Origin: Gordoniibacillus chartarius
Lineage (GTDB): Bacteria; Bacillota; Bacilli; Paenibacillales; NBRC-103111
NCBI RefSeq assembly: GCF_042432825.1
Contig: NZ_JBHLWN010000025.1
Span: 62,001-126,000, forward strand
Direction: 5' to 3'
DNA: 64,000 bases
This document shows positions 17,823-26,336 of the stretch, in pieces. Position 1 is the first letter of the stretch, and each line of letters opens with the position of its first letter. The notes beneath the pieces were generated by a model that saw only the letters and a program-made list of their open reading frames with translations, was not told the DNA's origin and searched no databases. The translations under genes were made by a program, and so were the position numbers.

Positions 17823-19028
17823 ATGCAACAACAGCAACAGCAACAGCAACAGCAGCAGACGGAGAGCCGGCTTCATCCGCTTAGCCCGTCTCCCAAATCC
17901 GTCTACATCCACATCCCGTTCTGCACGAATAAATGCCACTATTGCGACTTTAATTCCTATGTGCTGAAAGGTCAGCCGGTAGCGGATTATTTGGATGCGC
18001 TGGAGCGGGAGATGGAGCTGACGGTCCGGCAAATACCGCCGCAGGACATCGAGACGATTTTCGTAGGAGGAGGCACGCCGACGGTGCTTCTGCCGGACCA
18101 GATGGAGCGGTTTCTGGCGATGGTGCGTCGTTATTTCCCGAGCAACGGGAATGTGGAATTTACGATGGAGGCGAATCCCGGTACGACGGATGAGGACAAG
18201 CTGGCGGTCATGAAGGCCGGCGGCGTGAACCGGATTTCGTTCGGCGTCCAGTCGTTCAACAACGAGCTGCTGCAGCGCATCGGGCGCATTCACAGTACGG
18301 ACGACGTATACCGGAGCCTGGAAAATGCGAAAAAGCTCGGCTTCGATAACTTGTCGATCGACCTTATGTTCGGCCTGCCGGGGCAAACGACGCAGCACAT
18401 GAGGGAGTCGCTGGAGGCGGCGCTGAAGCTCGATCTGCAGCACTACAGCTTGTACAGCCTCAAGGTGGAGGAGAACACGCTCTTCCACACGTTATATCAG
18501 AAGGGACAGCTTCCGCTGCCGAGCGAGGAAGAGGAAGTCGAGATGTTTCTGATGATTATCGACAGACTGCAAAAGGAAGGGTACCGTCACTACGAAATCA
18601 GCAACTTCGCGAGACCCGGCAAGGAAAGCCGCCACAATACGACGTACTGGCGCAACGAAAGCTACTACGGCCTCGGCGCGGGAGCGCACGGCTACGTCAG
18701 CCGGCAGCGGCACATCAACGTCAAAGGGATCGCCGAATATATCGCCGCGGCGGCGCAAGGGCTGCCGGTACTGGAGACGGAAACGGTCTCGGAGAGCGAA
18801 GCGATGGAAGACTTCATGATGGTGGGGCTGCGATTGCTGGAGGGCGTAAGCAAGGAAAATTTCGCTGCGCAGTTCGGCGGAGCCTCGCTCGACGTCACAT
18901 TTGGGCCGAAGCTGAATACATTGCTGAAGGCAGGGCTGCTGGAGACGACGGAGGCGGGCTACCGCTTGTCGGAGAAGGGCCTTTTGCTGGGCAATGAAGT
19001 GTTTGCGGAGTTCGTCGGCGCTTTGTAA
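17823..19028 (+). CDS. hemW: Radical SAM heme chaperone HemW
   Basis: About 401 residues. The radical SAM motif is CTNKCHYC (Cys34, Cys38, Cys41), followed by DFNSY as in HemW and HemN relatives. Further family motifs are IFVGGGTPT, TMEANPGT and SFGVQSFN. HemW binds heme and a 4Fe-4S cluster and delivers heme to respiratory enzymes. It lacks the extra cysteine pattern of true HemN coproporphyrinogen dehydrogenase, so HemW is the better name. Unusually, the N-terminus has 11 consecutive glutamines (residues 2-12) encoded by CAA/CAG repeats before the conserved domain. GGAGGT lies about 10 bases before ATG 17823. Its position just before hrcA is standard in Bacillales. Confidence 0.93.
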   Translation: MQQQQQQQQQQQTESRLHPLSPSPKSVYIHIPFCTNKCHYCDFNSYVLKGQPVADYLDALEREMELTVRQIPPQDIETIFVGGGTPTVLLPDQMERFLAMVRRYFPSNGNVEFTMEANPGTTDEDKLAVMKAGGVNRISFGVQSFNNELLQRIGRIHSTDDVYRSLENAKKLGFDNLSIDLMFGLPGQTTQHMRESLEAALKLDLQHYSLYSLKVEENTLFHTLYQKGQLPLPSEEEEVEMFLMIIDRLQKEGYRHYEISNFARPGKESRHNTTYWRNESYYGLGAGAHGYVSRQRHINVKGIAEYIAAAAQGLPVLETETVSESEAMEDFMMVGLRLLEGVSKENFAAQFGGASLDVTFGPKLNTLLKAGLLETTEAGYRLSEKGLLLGNEVFAEFVGAL

Positions 19029-19148
19029 TTTTTTCTTTTCAAAATATACGAACTGTTGTATATTTATTCATAGGTCCCCGGCGAAACCGTTGATAGCGGC
19101 ATATGGCGTACGGGGCTGCATTTTTTGTAAAGACAGGTGGGTGCTCCG

Positions 19149-19622
19149 GTGACAACTCAGACGGTAGCTTGCCGCAAGGCAACGGAATCAGACCTCGATA
19201 CGCTGTATCGTATTATACAAGGCTATGCGGAGCAGGGGATTATGCTGCCGCGCTCGAAGGAAACACTGCAGGAGCAGTTGGATACGTTCATCGTGGCCGA
19301 AATCGATCAAGAGCTCGTCGGCTGCGGAGCGCTCACCCGGCTCGGGCCGGATCTCGTCGAGATTCGCTCGCTTGGGGTTACCGATGGCCATAAAGGGCTC
19401 GGCATCGGCAAAGAGCTGATCGCCGCATTGGTGAAGGAAGCGGAGCTGCAGGGCGTAGCCAAAGTCATGGCGCTCACCTACGAAGTGTCCTTCTTCCTGC
19501 GCAACGGCTTCACGATCATGCCGAAGGACGTATTTCCGGAGAAAGTTTGGAAGGACTGCAATCACTGTAAAAAACGGTACGCCTGCGACGAAATCGCCGT
19601 TCTCCGGCGGACCGACATATAG
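19149..19622 (+). CDS. GNAT N-acetyltransferase (ArgA C-terminal-like)
   Basis: About 157 residues forming one GNAT domain. It starts with TVACRKATESDLDTLYRII, and the acetyl-CoA-binding loop lies in GVTDGHKGLGIGKELI. The ending MPKDVFPEKVWKDCNHCKK, with EIAVLRR, is typical of the small ArgA-like acetyltransferases of Bacillota that acetylate amino acids. GTG 19149 is preferred because AGGTGG (19135-19140) lies 8 bases before it; GTG 19137 would overlap that site. It lies between hemW and hrcA and ends before a terminator. Confidence 0.85.
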   Translation: MTTQTVACRKATESDLDTLYRIIQGYAEQGIMLPRSKETLQEQLDTFIVAEIDQELVGCGALTRLGPDLVEIRSLGVTDGHKGLGIGKELIAALVKEAELQGVAKVMALTYEVSFFLRNGFTIMPKDVFPEKVWKDCNHCKKRYACDEIAVLRRTDI

Positions 19623-19677
19623 AGCTTCAGCGGGTGACAAACGGCGGTATATAGCGCCCGAAACGGTGCGAACCAAC

Positions 19678-19707
19678 TTGACAACAGGCCTTCGGGTCTG
19701 TTATTTT
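19678..19707 (+). promoter_or_regulatory. SigA-type promoter of the hrcA heat-shock operon
   Basis: A perfect -35 box TTGACA (19678-19683) and TATTTT (19702-19707) are 18 bases apart. The CIRCE operator begins 12 bases downstream, so it covers the early transcribed region. The spacer between the boxes is taken up by a terminator hairpin. Confidence 0.75.
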
Positions 19708-19710
19708 TGT
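19683..19710 (+). terminator. Rho-independent terminator lying inside the hrcA promoter
   Basis: The 8-bp stem AACAGGCC/GGTCTGTT with a TTCG tetraloop is followed by ATTTTTGT. It would end transcripts coming from hemW and the acetyltransferase gene. Its stem fills the spacer between the -35 and -10 boxes of hrcA. Confidence 0.8.
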
Positions 19711-19718
19711 GGTAGCGG

Positions 19719-19745
19719 TTAGCACTCATCTTAACAGAGTGCTAA
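19719..19745 (+). promoter_or_regulatory. CIRCE operator (HrcA binding site)
   Basis: TTAGCACTC, nine spacer bases (ATCTTAACA) and GAGTGCTAA form an exact match to the CIRCE consensus. HrcA, encoded just downstream, represses the operon by binding here. I found no second CIRCE before grpE, dnaK or dnaJ. Confidence 0.97.
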
Positions 19746-19767
19746 CGAATCAGAGAAGGAGGCGGTC

Positions 19768-20802
19768 ATGCCCATGTTGTCGGAGCGTCAGCGTATGATT
19801 TTAAGTGCCATTGTCGATGATTATATTCGTTCCGCAGAGCCGGTCGGCTCCCGCAGCATTTCTAAACGCGGCAACGTTGGGTTCAGCCCCGCCACGATCC
19901 GTAACGAAATGTCCGATTTGGAAGAGATGGGGTTTCTCGAGCAGCCGCATACATCGGCGGGCCGTATCCCGTCGCATAAAGGCTATCGCTACTACGTCGA
20001 TCATTTGATTCAGCACGGTACGCTTCAGCCGCAGGAGCTGGACGTCATCCGGCTGTTTTTTGCCGAGAAGATCGACCGGATGGAGCAGGTCATCCAGCAT
20101 GTGGCTTCGGTGCTGTCGAGCTTGACGAATTACACGTCGATCGTCGTCGGACCCGAAGTGCTCAGCACGACGCTGAAGCATGTACAGCTCGTTCCGCTGA
20201 ACGATACGCAGGCGGTCGCGATTATCGTGACCAATACGGGGCAAGTGGAGAATAAGACGTTTACGATCCCGCCCGGCTTGACAATGGGTGAGCTGGAGAA
20301 GGTCGTTAATATATTGAATGCAAGGCTGCAGGGCGTGCCGCTCATTCATTTTCGCACAAAGCTGTACACCGAAGTAGCCTCCGAGCTCAGCCGCTACGCA
20401 TCCGGACACGACCGGCTGCTGCGCGAGCTGGAGAAGGTCGTGAGCCACGACGAGGAGGACCGCGTCTTCTTGAGCGGAACGACGAATATGCTGACTCAGC
20501 CGGAGTTCCGTGACGTCGACAAGGTAAAGAGCTTGCTCGATCTGCTCGACGCCCCGCCGTCGATCATCCGCCTCGTCCACTCCGAGCAGCAGAACGGCAT
20601 TCAGGTGAAGATCGGCACCGAAAACAGCATGGAGGCGGTCAACGATTGCTCGTTGATTACGGCGACGTACTCGATCGGCGATCAATATTTGGGCACGATC
20701 GGTATTTTGGGCCCGACCCGCATGGAATATGCACGAGTGATGACGCTGCTGGATCACGTTTCGAAAAATTTGGCCGTCGTCCTCAGACGCTGGTACGGCT
20801 AA
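19768..20802 (+). CDS. hrcA: Heat-inducible transcription repressor HrcA
   Basis: About 344 residues, the usual length. The N-terminal winged helix (SERQRMILSAIVDDYIRSAE, then PVGSRSIS, and the recognition part SPATIRNEMSDLEEMGFLEQ) is almost invariant in HrcA. The long C-terminal GAF-like and inserted dimerisation region follows, including FLSGTTNM and GPTRMEY. HrcA dimers bind CIRCE and need the chaperonin to stay active, so unfolded protein relieves repression. ATG 19768 lies 5 bases after AGGAGG; ATG 19774 is a possible alternative with better spacing. It is the first gene of the heat-shock operon. Confidence 0.97.
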   Translation: MPMLSERQRMILSAIVDDYIRSAEPVGSRSISKRGNVGFSPATIRNEMSDLEEMGFLEQPHTSAGRIPSHKGYRYYVDHLIQHGTLQPQELDVIRLFFAEKIDRMEQVIQHVASVLSSLTNYTSIVVGPEVLSTTLKHVQLVPLNDTQAVAIIVTNTGQVENKTFTIPPGLTMGELEKVVNILNARLQGVPLIHFRTKLYTEVASELSRYASGHDRLLRELEKVVSHDEEDRVFLSGTTNMLTQPEFRDVDKVKSLLDLLDAPPSIIRLVHSEQQNGIQVKIGTENSMEAVNDCSLITATYSIGDQYLGTIGILGPTRMEYARVMTLLDHVSKNLAVVLRRWYG

Positions 20803-20832
20803 CGGTTATTAAAGAAGGGAGGAGTGGCGCGG

Positions 20833-22377
20833 ATGTCGCAATGGAAGCCCGGATCGCCGGACGGTGAAGACCAGTATGCTACGCTTCGCAACAATGCGGC
20901 CGCCGTTCGCGCCCTCTGCTCCGCCGTTGAAGGGACGCTTGGGCCGAAGGGACTCGATACGATGCTGGTCGGCGGACCCGGCGGCAAGGTCATCATTACG
21001 AATGACGGGGTCACCATTCTCGAGCATATGGATGTGTCGCATCCGGCGGCAAGGCTGATGATTCAGGTCGCCCAGTCGCAGCAGGAGCATATCGGTGACG
21101 GCACGACGACGGCGACGGTGCTCGCCGGAGCGATGGTCGCCGAAGGCGTCGACCGGGTGACGCGGGGCGTTCCCGTCGCCAAGGTCGTCGCCGGCCTGCA
21201 GCAGGGCGTCGCCCATGCGGCAAAGCTGCTGCGCGAGCGGGCGCGGCCGCTCGCGGGTGTGGACGATCCGCTGCTGGAGCGGATCGCCTACACGGCCGGG
21301 CGCGAGCAGAGCGACATCGCCGCGCTCGTCGTGGAGGCGGCGCGCCGCGTCGGCGCCGCGAGGCTGAGCGAGGCGGGCTTCCGCCTCGCCGACTGCGTCC
21401 GCGCCCATGAGGGCGCGGACAGCGAGGTGTGGCCCGGCCTGCTGCTGCGCGGGCAGCCGGGCCACACGGGCGAGCCGCCCGCCGCCGGGGCGGGCGTGCT
21501 CGTGCTCGCCGATGCGCTCGAGCCGGAGCGCATCGAGGAGGAAGCCCTGGCGAGCGAAGCGGGCTTCCGCCGGTACGTGGAGCTCCGCGAGCGATTTGCG
21601 GCCGACCTCGGCAAGCTCGAGGAGCTTGGTGTCGGCCTGATCGCGGCGGAGCGGGGCGCCGGCCCCGAGGCGGAGCAGTTCTGCGCCGACCGGGGCATCG
21701 TGCTCCTCCAGCGCGTGACGCGCAAGGAGCTCGCGGCGCTGGCCGCGTACACCGGCGCGCGGCCGGTGAAGCGCACGGCGCTGCGGCGCAGCGCCGCCGA
21801 GCTGGCGCCGCTGCTCGGCGCGGCACGCAGCGTGCGCTACGACGAGCGGCTGCGCCACGTGCGCATCGCCGGCGGGGCCGGCGATGCCGTGACGCTGCTC
21901 GTCGGCGCGGCGACCCGCGATGCGGTCGGCGAGCGCTCCCGCATTGCGCGGGACGCCGCCGCGGCCGTGCAGGCCGCCGTCCGCGGCGGCTACGTGCCCG
22001 GCGGCGGCGCTGTGGAGATGGCCGTCGCCTACGAGCTCGACCGGCTGCGCGACACGGTCAAGGGCATGGAGGGTTTCGGCATCGACGCTGTCGCCGCAGC
22101 GCTCAGGAAGCCGCTTGCGCAGATCGTCGCCAACGCCGGCTTCAACCCGCTCGAGAAGGTGGAGGAGCTGAAGGCGGCGCAGCTGAGCGGCCGCACCGAC
22201 GCGATCGGCATCGATTGCGACAACGGCTCGCTGGCCGATATGATCGAGTCGGGCGTGCTCGACCCGACCGAGGTGAAGCTGCACGCGCTGCAAGCGGCGG
22301 GCGAAATCGCCGCCGCCGTGCTGCGGATTCATACCGTGATCAAAATGAAATCGCCGTCCGCCGGCGAAGAGGCTTGA
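20833..22377 (+). CDS. Group III (archaeal thermosome-like) chaperonin
   Basis: About 514 residues. The motifs are those of thermosome/CCT-type chaperonins and not of GroEL: TLGPKGLDTMLV, VIITNDGVTILEHMDVSHPA, GDGTTTATVLAGAM (GDGTTT at residues 88-93, ATP site, with Asp58 in NDG), a probable second catalytic Asp in ARDAAAAVQ, GGGAVEMA near residue 390, and the end LHALQAAGEIAAAVLRIHTV. Bacterial group III chaperonins with this placement in the dnaK operon are known from a minority of Bacillota, such as Carboxydothermus. They form two eight-membered rings with a built-in lid and need no GroES. ATG 20833 follows GAAGGGAGGAG; GTG 20824 is too close to it. The middle of the gene is much richer in GC than hrcA or grpE. 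Confidence 0.92.
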   Translation: MSQWKPGSPDGEDQYATLRNNAAAVRALCSAVEGTLGPKGLDTMLVGGPGGKVIITNDGVTILEHMDVSHPAARLMIQVAQSQQEHIGDGTTTATVLAGAMVAEGVDRVTRGVPVAKVVAGLQQGVAHAAKLLRERARPLAGVDDPLLERIAYTAGREQSDIAALVVEAARRVGAARLSEAGFRLADCVRAHEGADSEVWPGLLLRGQPGHTGEPPAAGAGVLVLADALEPERIEEEALASEAGFRRYVELRERFAADLGKLEELGVGLIAAERGAGPEAEQFCADRGIVLLQRVTRKELAALAAYTGARPVKRTALRRSAAELAPLLGAARSVRYDERLRHVRIAGGAGDAVTLLVGAATRDAVGERSRIARDAAAAVQAAVRGGYVPGGGAVEMAVAYELDRLRDTVKGMEGFGIDAVAAALRKPLAQIVANAGFNPLEKVEELKAAQLSGRTDAIGIDCDNGSLADMIESGVLDPTEVKLHALQAAGEIAAAVLRIHTVIKMKSPSAGEEA

Positions 22378-22465
22378 GCCTCACCTGAATTGGGAACAAT
22401 GGTTACGGATGCTCTGCGCCCGTGACCTTGTATATACAGCGAACTAATTTAAGGGGGTGAACACA

Positions 22466-23059
22466 TTGAGTACGGATCAAAAGCGTGAGGACGCTACATA
22501 CGAAGCGGAGACGGCACAAGCGTCCGAGCAGACTGAAGCTAATGAGGCGGCACAGACGGACGAAGCTGCGGCCGAAGCCGCACCCGAAGCGACTGCAGAA
22601 GCTACCGATAACAAGGAGCTTGACGAGCTGCGCAAGCAAGCGGACGACAACTACCAGCGTTTCCTGCGCACACAGGCCGATTTCGATAACTTCCGCCGCC
22701 GCGCGCGTCAGGAGAAAGAGGATTTCGCCAAGTACGCATCGCTGAAGCTGATCGAACAGCTCCTGCCGGTTGTCGACAATTTCAACCGGGCGCTGTCGAC
22801 GAGCAAGGAGACGCGGGATTTTGACGCGCTGCTCAAAGGCATCGAAATGACGTACCGTCAGCTCGACCAGGTGCTCGTGCAGGAAGGCCTGACCCCGATC
22901 GAAGCGGTCGGCCAGCCGTTCAACCCGGAGCTGCACCAAGCGGTTATGCAGGTGGAGTCGGAGGAGCATGGCGAAGGCATCGTCGTCGAAGAGCTGCAGA
23001 AGGGCTACATGCTGAAAGATAAAGTCATTCGTCCGGCCATGGTCAAGGTCAGCGTTTAA
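22466..23059 (+). CDS. grpE: Nucleotide exchange factor GrpE
   Basis: About 197 residues. An acidic, Ala/Glu-rich N-terminal tail of about 50 residues leads into the long coiled coil (LDELRKQADDNYQRFLRTQA, then DFDNFRRRARQEKE) and the beta-wing domain with the GrpE signature (PFNPELHQAVMQVES, KGYMLKDKVIRPAMVKV). GrpE releases ADP from DnaK. TTG 22466 is chosen because AAGGGGGTGA (22451-22460) is well placed before it; the in-frame GTG 22457 is part of that ribosome binding site. Confidence 0.95.
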   Translation: MSTDQKREDATYEAETAQASEQTEANEAAQTDEAAAEAAPEATAEATDNKELDELRKQADDNYQRFLRTQADFDNFRRRARQEKEDFAKYASLKLIEQLLPVVDNFNRALSTSKETRDFDALLKGIEMTYRQLDQVLVQEGLTPIEAVGQPFNPELHQAVMQVESEEHGEGIVVEELQKGYMLKDKVIRPAMVKVSV

Positions 23060-23112
23060 TAAAGGACGCGGACGCCAACAGCCGTGCAATTATATAAAGG
23101 AGGATTAACCCC

Positions 23113-24969
23113 ATGGGTAAAGTGATAGGCATCGACTTAGGGACAACGAACTCTTGCGTAGCGGTCATGGAGGGCGGCGAACCCGTCGTCATCCCGAACG
23201 CGGAGGGCAACCGCACGACCCCTTCGGTCGTCGGCTTCAAGAAGGACGGCGAGCGCATCGTCGGTGAAACGGCAAAGCGCCAAGCGATCACGAATCCGGA
23301 TCGGACCATCATCTCGATTAAGCGTCATATGGGTACAAACCATAAAGAAACCATCGACGGCAGCAACTACACGCCGCAGGAAATTTCCGCGATGATTCTG
23401 CAGAAGCTGAAGGCCGATGCGGAAGCTTACCTCGGTCAGCCGGTTACGCAGGCGGTCATTACGGTTCCTGCATACTTCAACGACAGCCAGCGTCAAGCGA
23501 CGAAGGACGCAGGCAAGATCGCCGGTCTCGAAGTGCTCCGTATCGTCAACGAGCCTACGGCTGCTGCGCTGGCGTACGGTTTGGACAAAGACGAAGGCAA
23601 GGATCAAACCATTCTCGTTTACGACCTCGGGGGCGGTACGTTCGACGTATCGATTCTTGAGCTCGGCGACGGCTTCTTCGAAGTAAAGGCAACGAGCGGC
23701 GACAACCGCCTTGGCGGCGATGACTTCGACCAAGTCATCATCGATTACCTCGTAGCTGAATTTAAGAAGGAGCAGGGCATCGACTTAAGCAAGGATAAAG
23801 CGGCCGTACAGCGTCTGAAGGATGCGGCGGAGAAGGCGAAGAAGGAGCTGTCCGGCGTTCTGACGACGACAATCTCCCTGCCGTTCATCACTGTCGTAGA
23901 CGGCGTACCGCAGCACTTGGAAGTGAACCTGACTCGCGCCAAGTTCGAAGAGCTCAGCGCTCATCTTGTCGAGCGCACGATGGGTCCGACGCGCCAAGCG
24001 CTGTCCGACTCCGGCTTGTCGCCGAACCAGATTGACAAAGTCGTACTCGTCGGCGGCTCCTCGCGGATTCCTGCCGTACAAGACGCAATCAAGCGCCTGC
24101 TCGGCAAAGAGCCATACAAGGGCGTGAACCCTGACGAAGTCGTGGCCATCGGCGCTGCGGTTCAGGCCGGCGTTCTGACCGGCGACGTGAAGGATGTTGT
24201 TCTGCTCGACGTGACTCCTCTGTCGCTCGGAATTGAAACTGCAGGCGGAGTCTTCACGAAAATGATCGACCGCAACACGACGATTCCGACCTCGAAGTCG
24301 CAGGTGTTCTCGACATACGCGGACAATCAAACGAGCGTAGAGATTCACGTGCTGCAAGGCGAGCGCTCGATGGCGGCCGACAACAAGACGCTGGGCCGCT
24401 TTATGCTGGGCGACATTCCGCCTGCGCCGCGCGGTATCCCGCAAATCGAAGTTACGTTCGACATCGACGCCAACGGCATCGTAAACGTATCCGCTCAGGA
24501 TAAGGGTACCGGCAAGGTGCAAAAAATTACGATCACGTCCTCCGGCGGCCTGACTCCGGAAGAGATCGACCGCATGATGAAGGATGCCGAGGCTCACGCC
24601 GAGGAGGACCGCAAGCGCAAGGAGCTTGTGGAAGTCCGCAACCAGGCGGATCAGCTCGTATACACGACCGAAAAGACGATTAAAGACCTTGGGGATAAGG
24701 TCGACGCATCCGAGATCGACAAAGCGAATGCGGCGAAAGATAAAGTGAAGCAAGCGCTCGAAGGCAACGACCTGGATGCGATCAAGAAAGCGACGGAAGA
24801 GCTGACGGAAATCGTGCAGCAGCTGTCCGTGAAGCTGTATGAGCAGGCCGGGGCCCAGCAAGGCGCGGCAGGCGGTGCAGCCGACGGCGCGGGTGCGGGC
24901 GCAGGCGAAGCGCCGAAGCGCGACAACGTGGTCGACGCCGACTATGAAGTCGTTGACGACAAGAAATAA
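23113..24969 (+). CDS. dnaK: Chaperone DnaK (Hsp70)
   Basis: About 618 residues, the normal length. The nucleotide-binding domain opens with GIDLGTTNSCVAVMEGG and carries IVNEPTAAALAYG, YDLGGGTFDVSIL and VVLVGGSSRIPAVQ. The linker DVVLLDVTPLSLGIETAGGV leads into the substrate-binding domain and the helical lid. The end is the Gly/Ala-rich tail with VVDADYEVVDD. AAAGGAGG lies before ATG 23113. The gene follows grpE by 53 bases and precedes dnaJ. Confidence 0.98.
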   Translation: MGKVIGIDLGTTNSCVAVMEGGEPVVIPNAEGNRTTPSVVGFKKDGERIVGETAKRQAITNPDRTIISIKRHMGTNHKETIDGSNYTPQEISAMILQKLKADAEAYLGQPVTQAVITVPAYFNDSQRQATKDAGKIAGLEVLRIVNEPTAAALAYGLDKDEGKDQTILVYDLGGGTFDVSILELGDGFFEVKATSGDNRLGGDDFDQVIIDYLVAEFKKEQGIDLSKDKAAVQRLKDAAEKAKKELSGVLTTTISLPFITVVDGVPQHLEVNLTRAKFEELSAHLVERTMGPTRQALSDSGLSPNQIDKVVLVGGSSRIPAVQDAIKRLLGKEPYKGVNPDEVVAIGAAVQAGVLTGDVKDVVLLDVTPLSLGIETAGGVFTKMIDRNTTIPTSKSQVFSTYADNQTSVEIHVLQGERSMAADNKTLGRFMLGDIPPAPRGIPQIEVTFDIDANGIVNVSAQDKGTGKVQKITITSSGGLTPEEIDRMMKDAEAHAEEDRKRKELVEVRNQADQLVYTTEKTIKDLGDKVDASEIDKANAAKDKVKQALEGNDLDAIKKATEELTEIVQQLSVKLYEQAGAQQGAAGGAADGAGAGAGEAPKRDNVVDADYEVVDDKK

Positions 24970-24989
24970 TCCGTGTAAGGTACAAGGTA

Positions 24990-25011
24990 GGGCCGCGGGC
25001 AGCCGCGGCTC
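24990..25011 (+). promoter_or_regulatory. Stable hairpin between dnaK and dnaJ
   Basis: The 9-bp stem GGGCCGCGG/CCGCGGCTC has a GCAG loop and no T-run after it (TTACTC). It is probably an RNA stability or processing element that keeps dnaK mRNA more abundant than dnaJ mRNA. This reading is inferred from position and shape. Confidence 0.5.
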
Positions 25012-25077
25012 TTACTCTACGCGAACAGGGCGAACGAAACCGCACATGCGCGTAACCATTGGGAGTGGAGACTTAGC

Positions 25078-26193
25078 ATGAGCAAACGCGATTATTACGA
25101 GGTGCTTGGCCTATCCAAGAACGCCTCGGCTGACGATATTAAGAAGGCTTACCGCAAGCTGGCCCGCGAGTACCATCCGGACGTGAATAAAGCGGCGGAC
25201 GCCGAGACGAAATTCAAAGAAGTGAAGGAAGCGTACGACGTACTGAGCGACGATCAGAAGAAAGCGACGTACGACCGTTTCGGCCACGTCGATCCGAATC
25301 AAGGAATGGGCGGCGGCGGAATGGGCGCCGACTTCGGCGGCTTCGGCGACATCTTCGATATGTTCTTCGGCGGCCAGCAGCGCCGCAACCCGAACGCGCC
25401 GCAGCGCGGCAGCGACCTGCAGTATAACTTGACGATCGAGTTCAAGGAAGCGGTGTTCGGCAAGGAGATGGACATCCATATTCCGCGTACCGAGACGTGC
25501 GACACTTGTCACGGCTCCGGCGCCAAGCCGGGTACGCATCCCGACACATGCTCCGTCTGCCGCGGCACCGGCCAGCAGGAGGTCGTGCAGAACACGGCGT
25601 TTGGTCGCATCGTCAACCGCCGCGTCTGCTCGAACTGTAACGGCCAGGGCAAGATCATCAAGGACAAGTGCGGCACTTGCCACGGTACGGGCAAAGTGAA
25701 GAAGCAGCGGACGATTCATATCAAGATTCCTGCCGGTGTCGACGACGGCGCGCAATTGCGCGTTTCCGGCGAAGGCGAAGGGGGAACCCGCGGCGGACCT
25801 CCGGGTGATTTGTACGTTGTCATTCGCGTGAAAGCGCACGACTTCTTTGAACGCGAAGGGGACGATATTTATTGCGAGGTGCCGCTGACGTTCGCGCAGG
25901 CCGCCCTCGGCGATGAGATCGAAATTCCGACGCTGACCGAGAAGGTCAAGCTGAAGATTCCGGCCGGCACGCAAACGGACACGTACTTCCGCCTTAAGGG
26001 CAAAGGGGTGCCCCGTCTGCGCGGCTACGGCTCCGGCGACCAGCACGTGAAGGTCGTCGTCGTGACGCCGACGAATTTGACCGAGCATCAGAAAGAATTG
26101 CTCCGCGAGCTGGCCAAAGACAGCGGGGAGCATACGCACGAGCAGAGCCAATCGATATTCGAACGGATGAAGAAAGCGTTTCTAGGGGAATAG
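25078..26193 (+). CDS. dnaJ: Chaperone DnaJ (Hsp40)
   Basis: About 371 residues. The J domain carries the HPD tripeptide in REYHPDVNK and is followed by a Gly/Phe-rich stretch (GGFGDIFDMFFGG). Four CxxCxGxG zinc motifs are intact: CDTCHGSG, CSVCRGTG, CSNCNGQG and CGTCHGTG. The C-terminal substrate-binding domains end FERMKKAFLGE. DnaJ stimulates the ATPase of DnaK and hands over clients. GGAGTGGAG stands before ATG 25078. A strong terminator after this gene ends the operon. Confidence 0.98.
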   Translation: MSKRDYYEVLGLSKNASADDIKKAYRKLAREYHPDVNKAADAETKFKEVKEAYDVLSDDQKKATYDRFGHVDPNQGMGGGGMGADFGGFGDIFDMFFGGQQRRNPNAPQRGSDLQYNLTIEFKEAVFGKEMDIHIPRTETCDTCHGSGAKPGTHPDTCSVCRGTGQQEVVQNTAFGRIVNRRVCSNCNGQGKIIKDKCGTCHGTGKVKKQRTIHIKIPAGVDDGAQLRVSGEGEGGTRGGPPGDLYVVIRVKAHDFFEREGDDIYCEVPLTFAQAALGDEIEIPTLTEKVKLKIPAGTQTDTYFRLKGKGVPRLRGYGSGDQHVKVVVVTPTNLTEHQKELLRELAKDSGEHTHEQSQSIFERMKKAFLGE

Positions 26194-26211
26194 TTATTTC
26201 AGATAAAGCTT

Positions 26212-26254
26212 GGCCTCCTTGCAGCCCGGTTACGGGAAGCAGGGAGGCCTTTTT
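26212..26254 (+). terminator. Rho-independent terminator of the heat-shock operon
   Basis: GGCCTCC and GGGAGGCC form the base of a stem, an inner CCCG/CGGG pair lies in the loop, and TTTTTGGCTTTT follows. Confidence 0.88.
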
Positions 26255-26336
26255 GGCTTTTGCTGATGACACTGGCATAATTTTCGCGGGTCTACAGACA
26301 CTAGATGTATTCTTAGCAAAGAAGGAGTGTTTCCGA

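Noticed and set aside
20809..22332. Minus-strand open frame of 507 residues opposite the chaperonin
   Set aside because: High GC at third positions opens the opposite strand. The plus-strand product has clear chaperonin motifs throughout.
21429..22388. Plus-strand frame of 319 residues inside the chaperonin gene
   Set aside because: It is a shifted frame in GC-rich DNA and yields only Arg/Ala/Gly-rich sequence.
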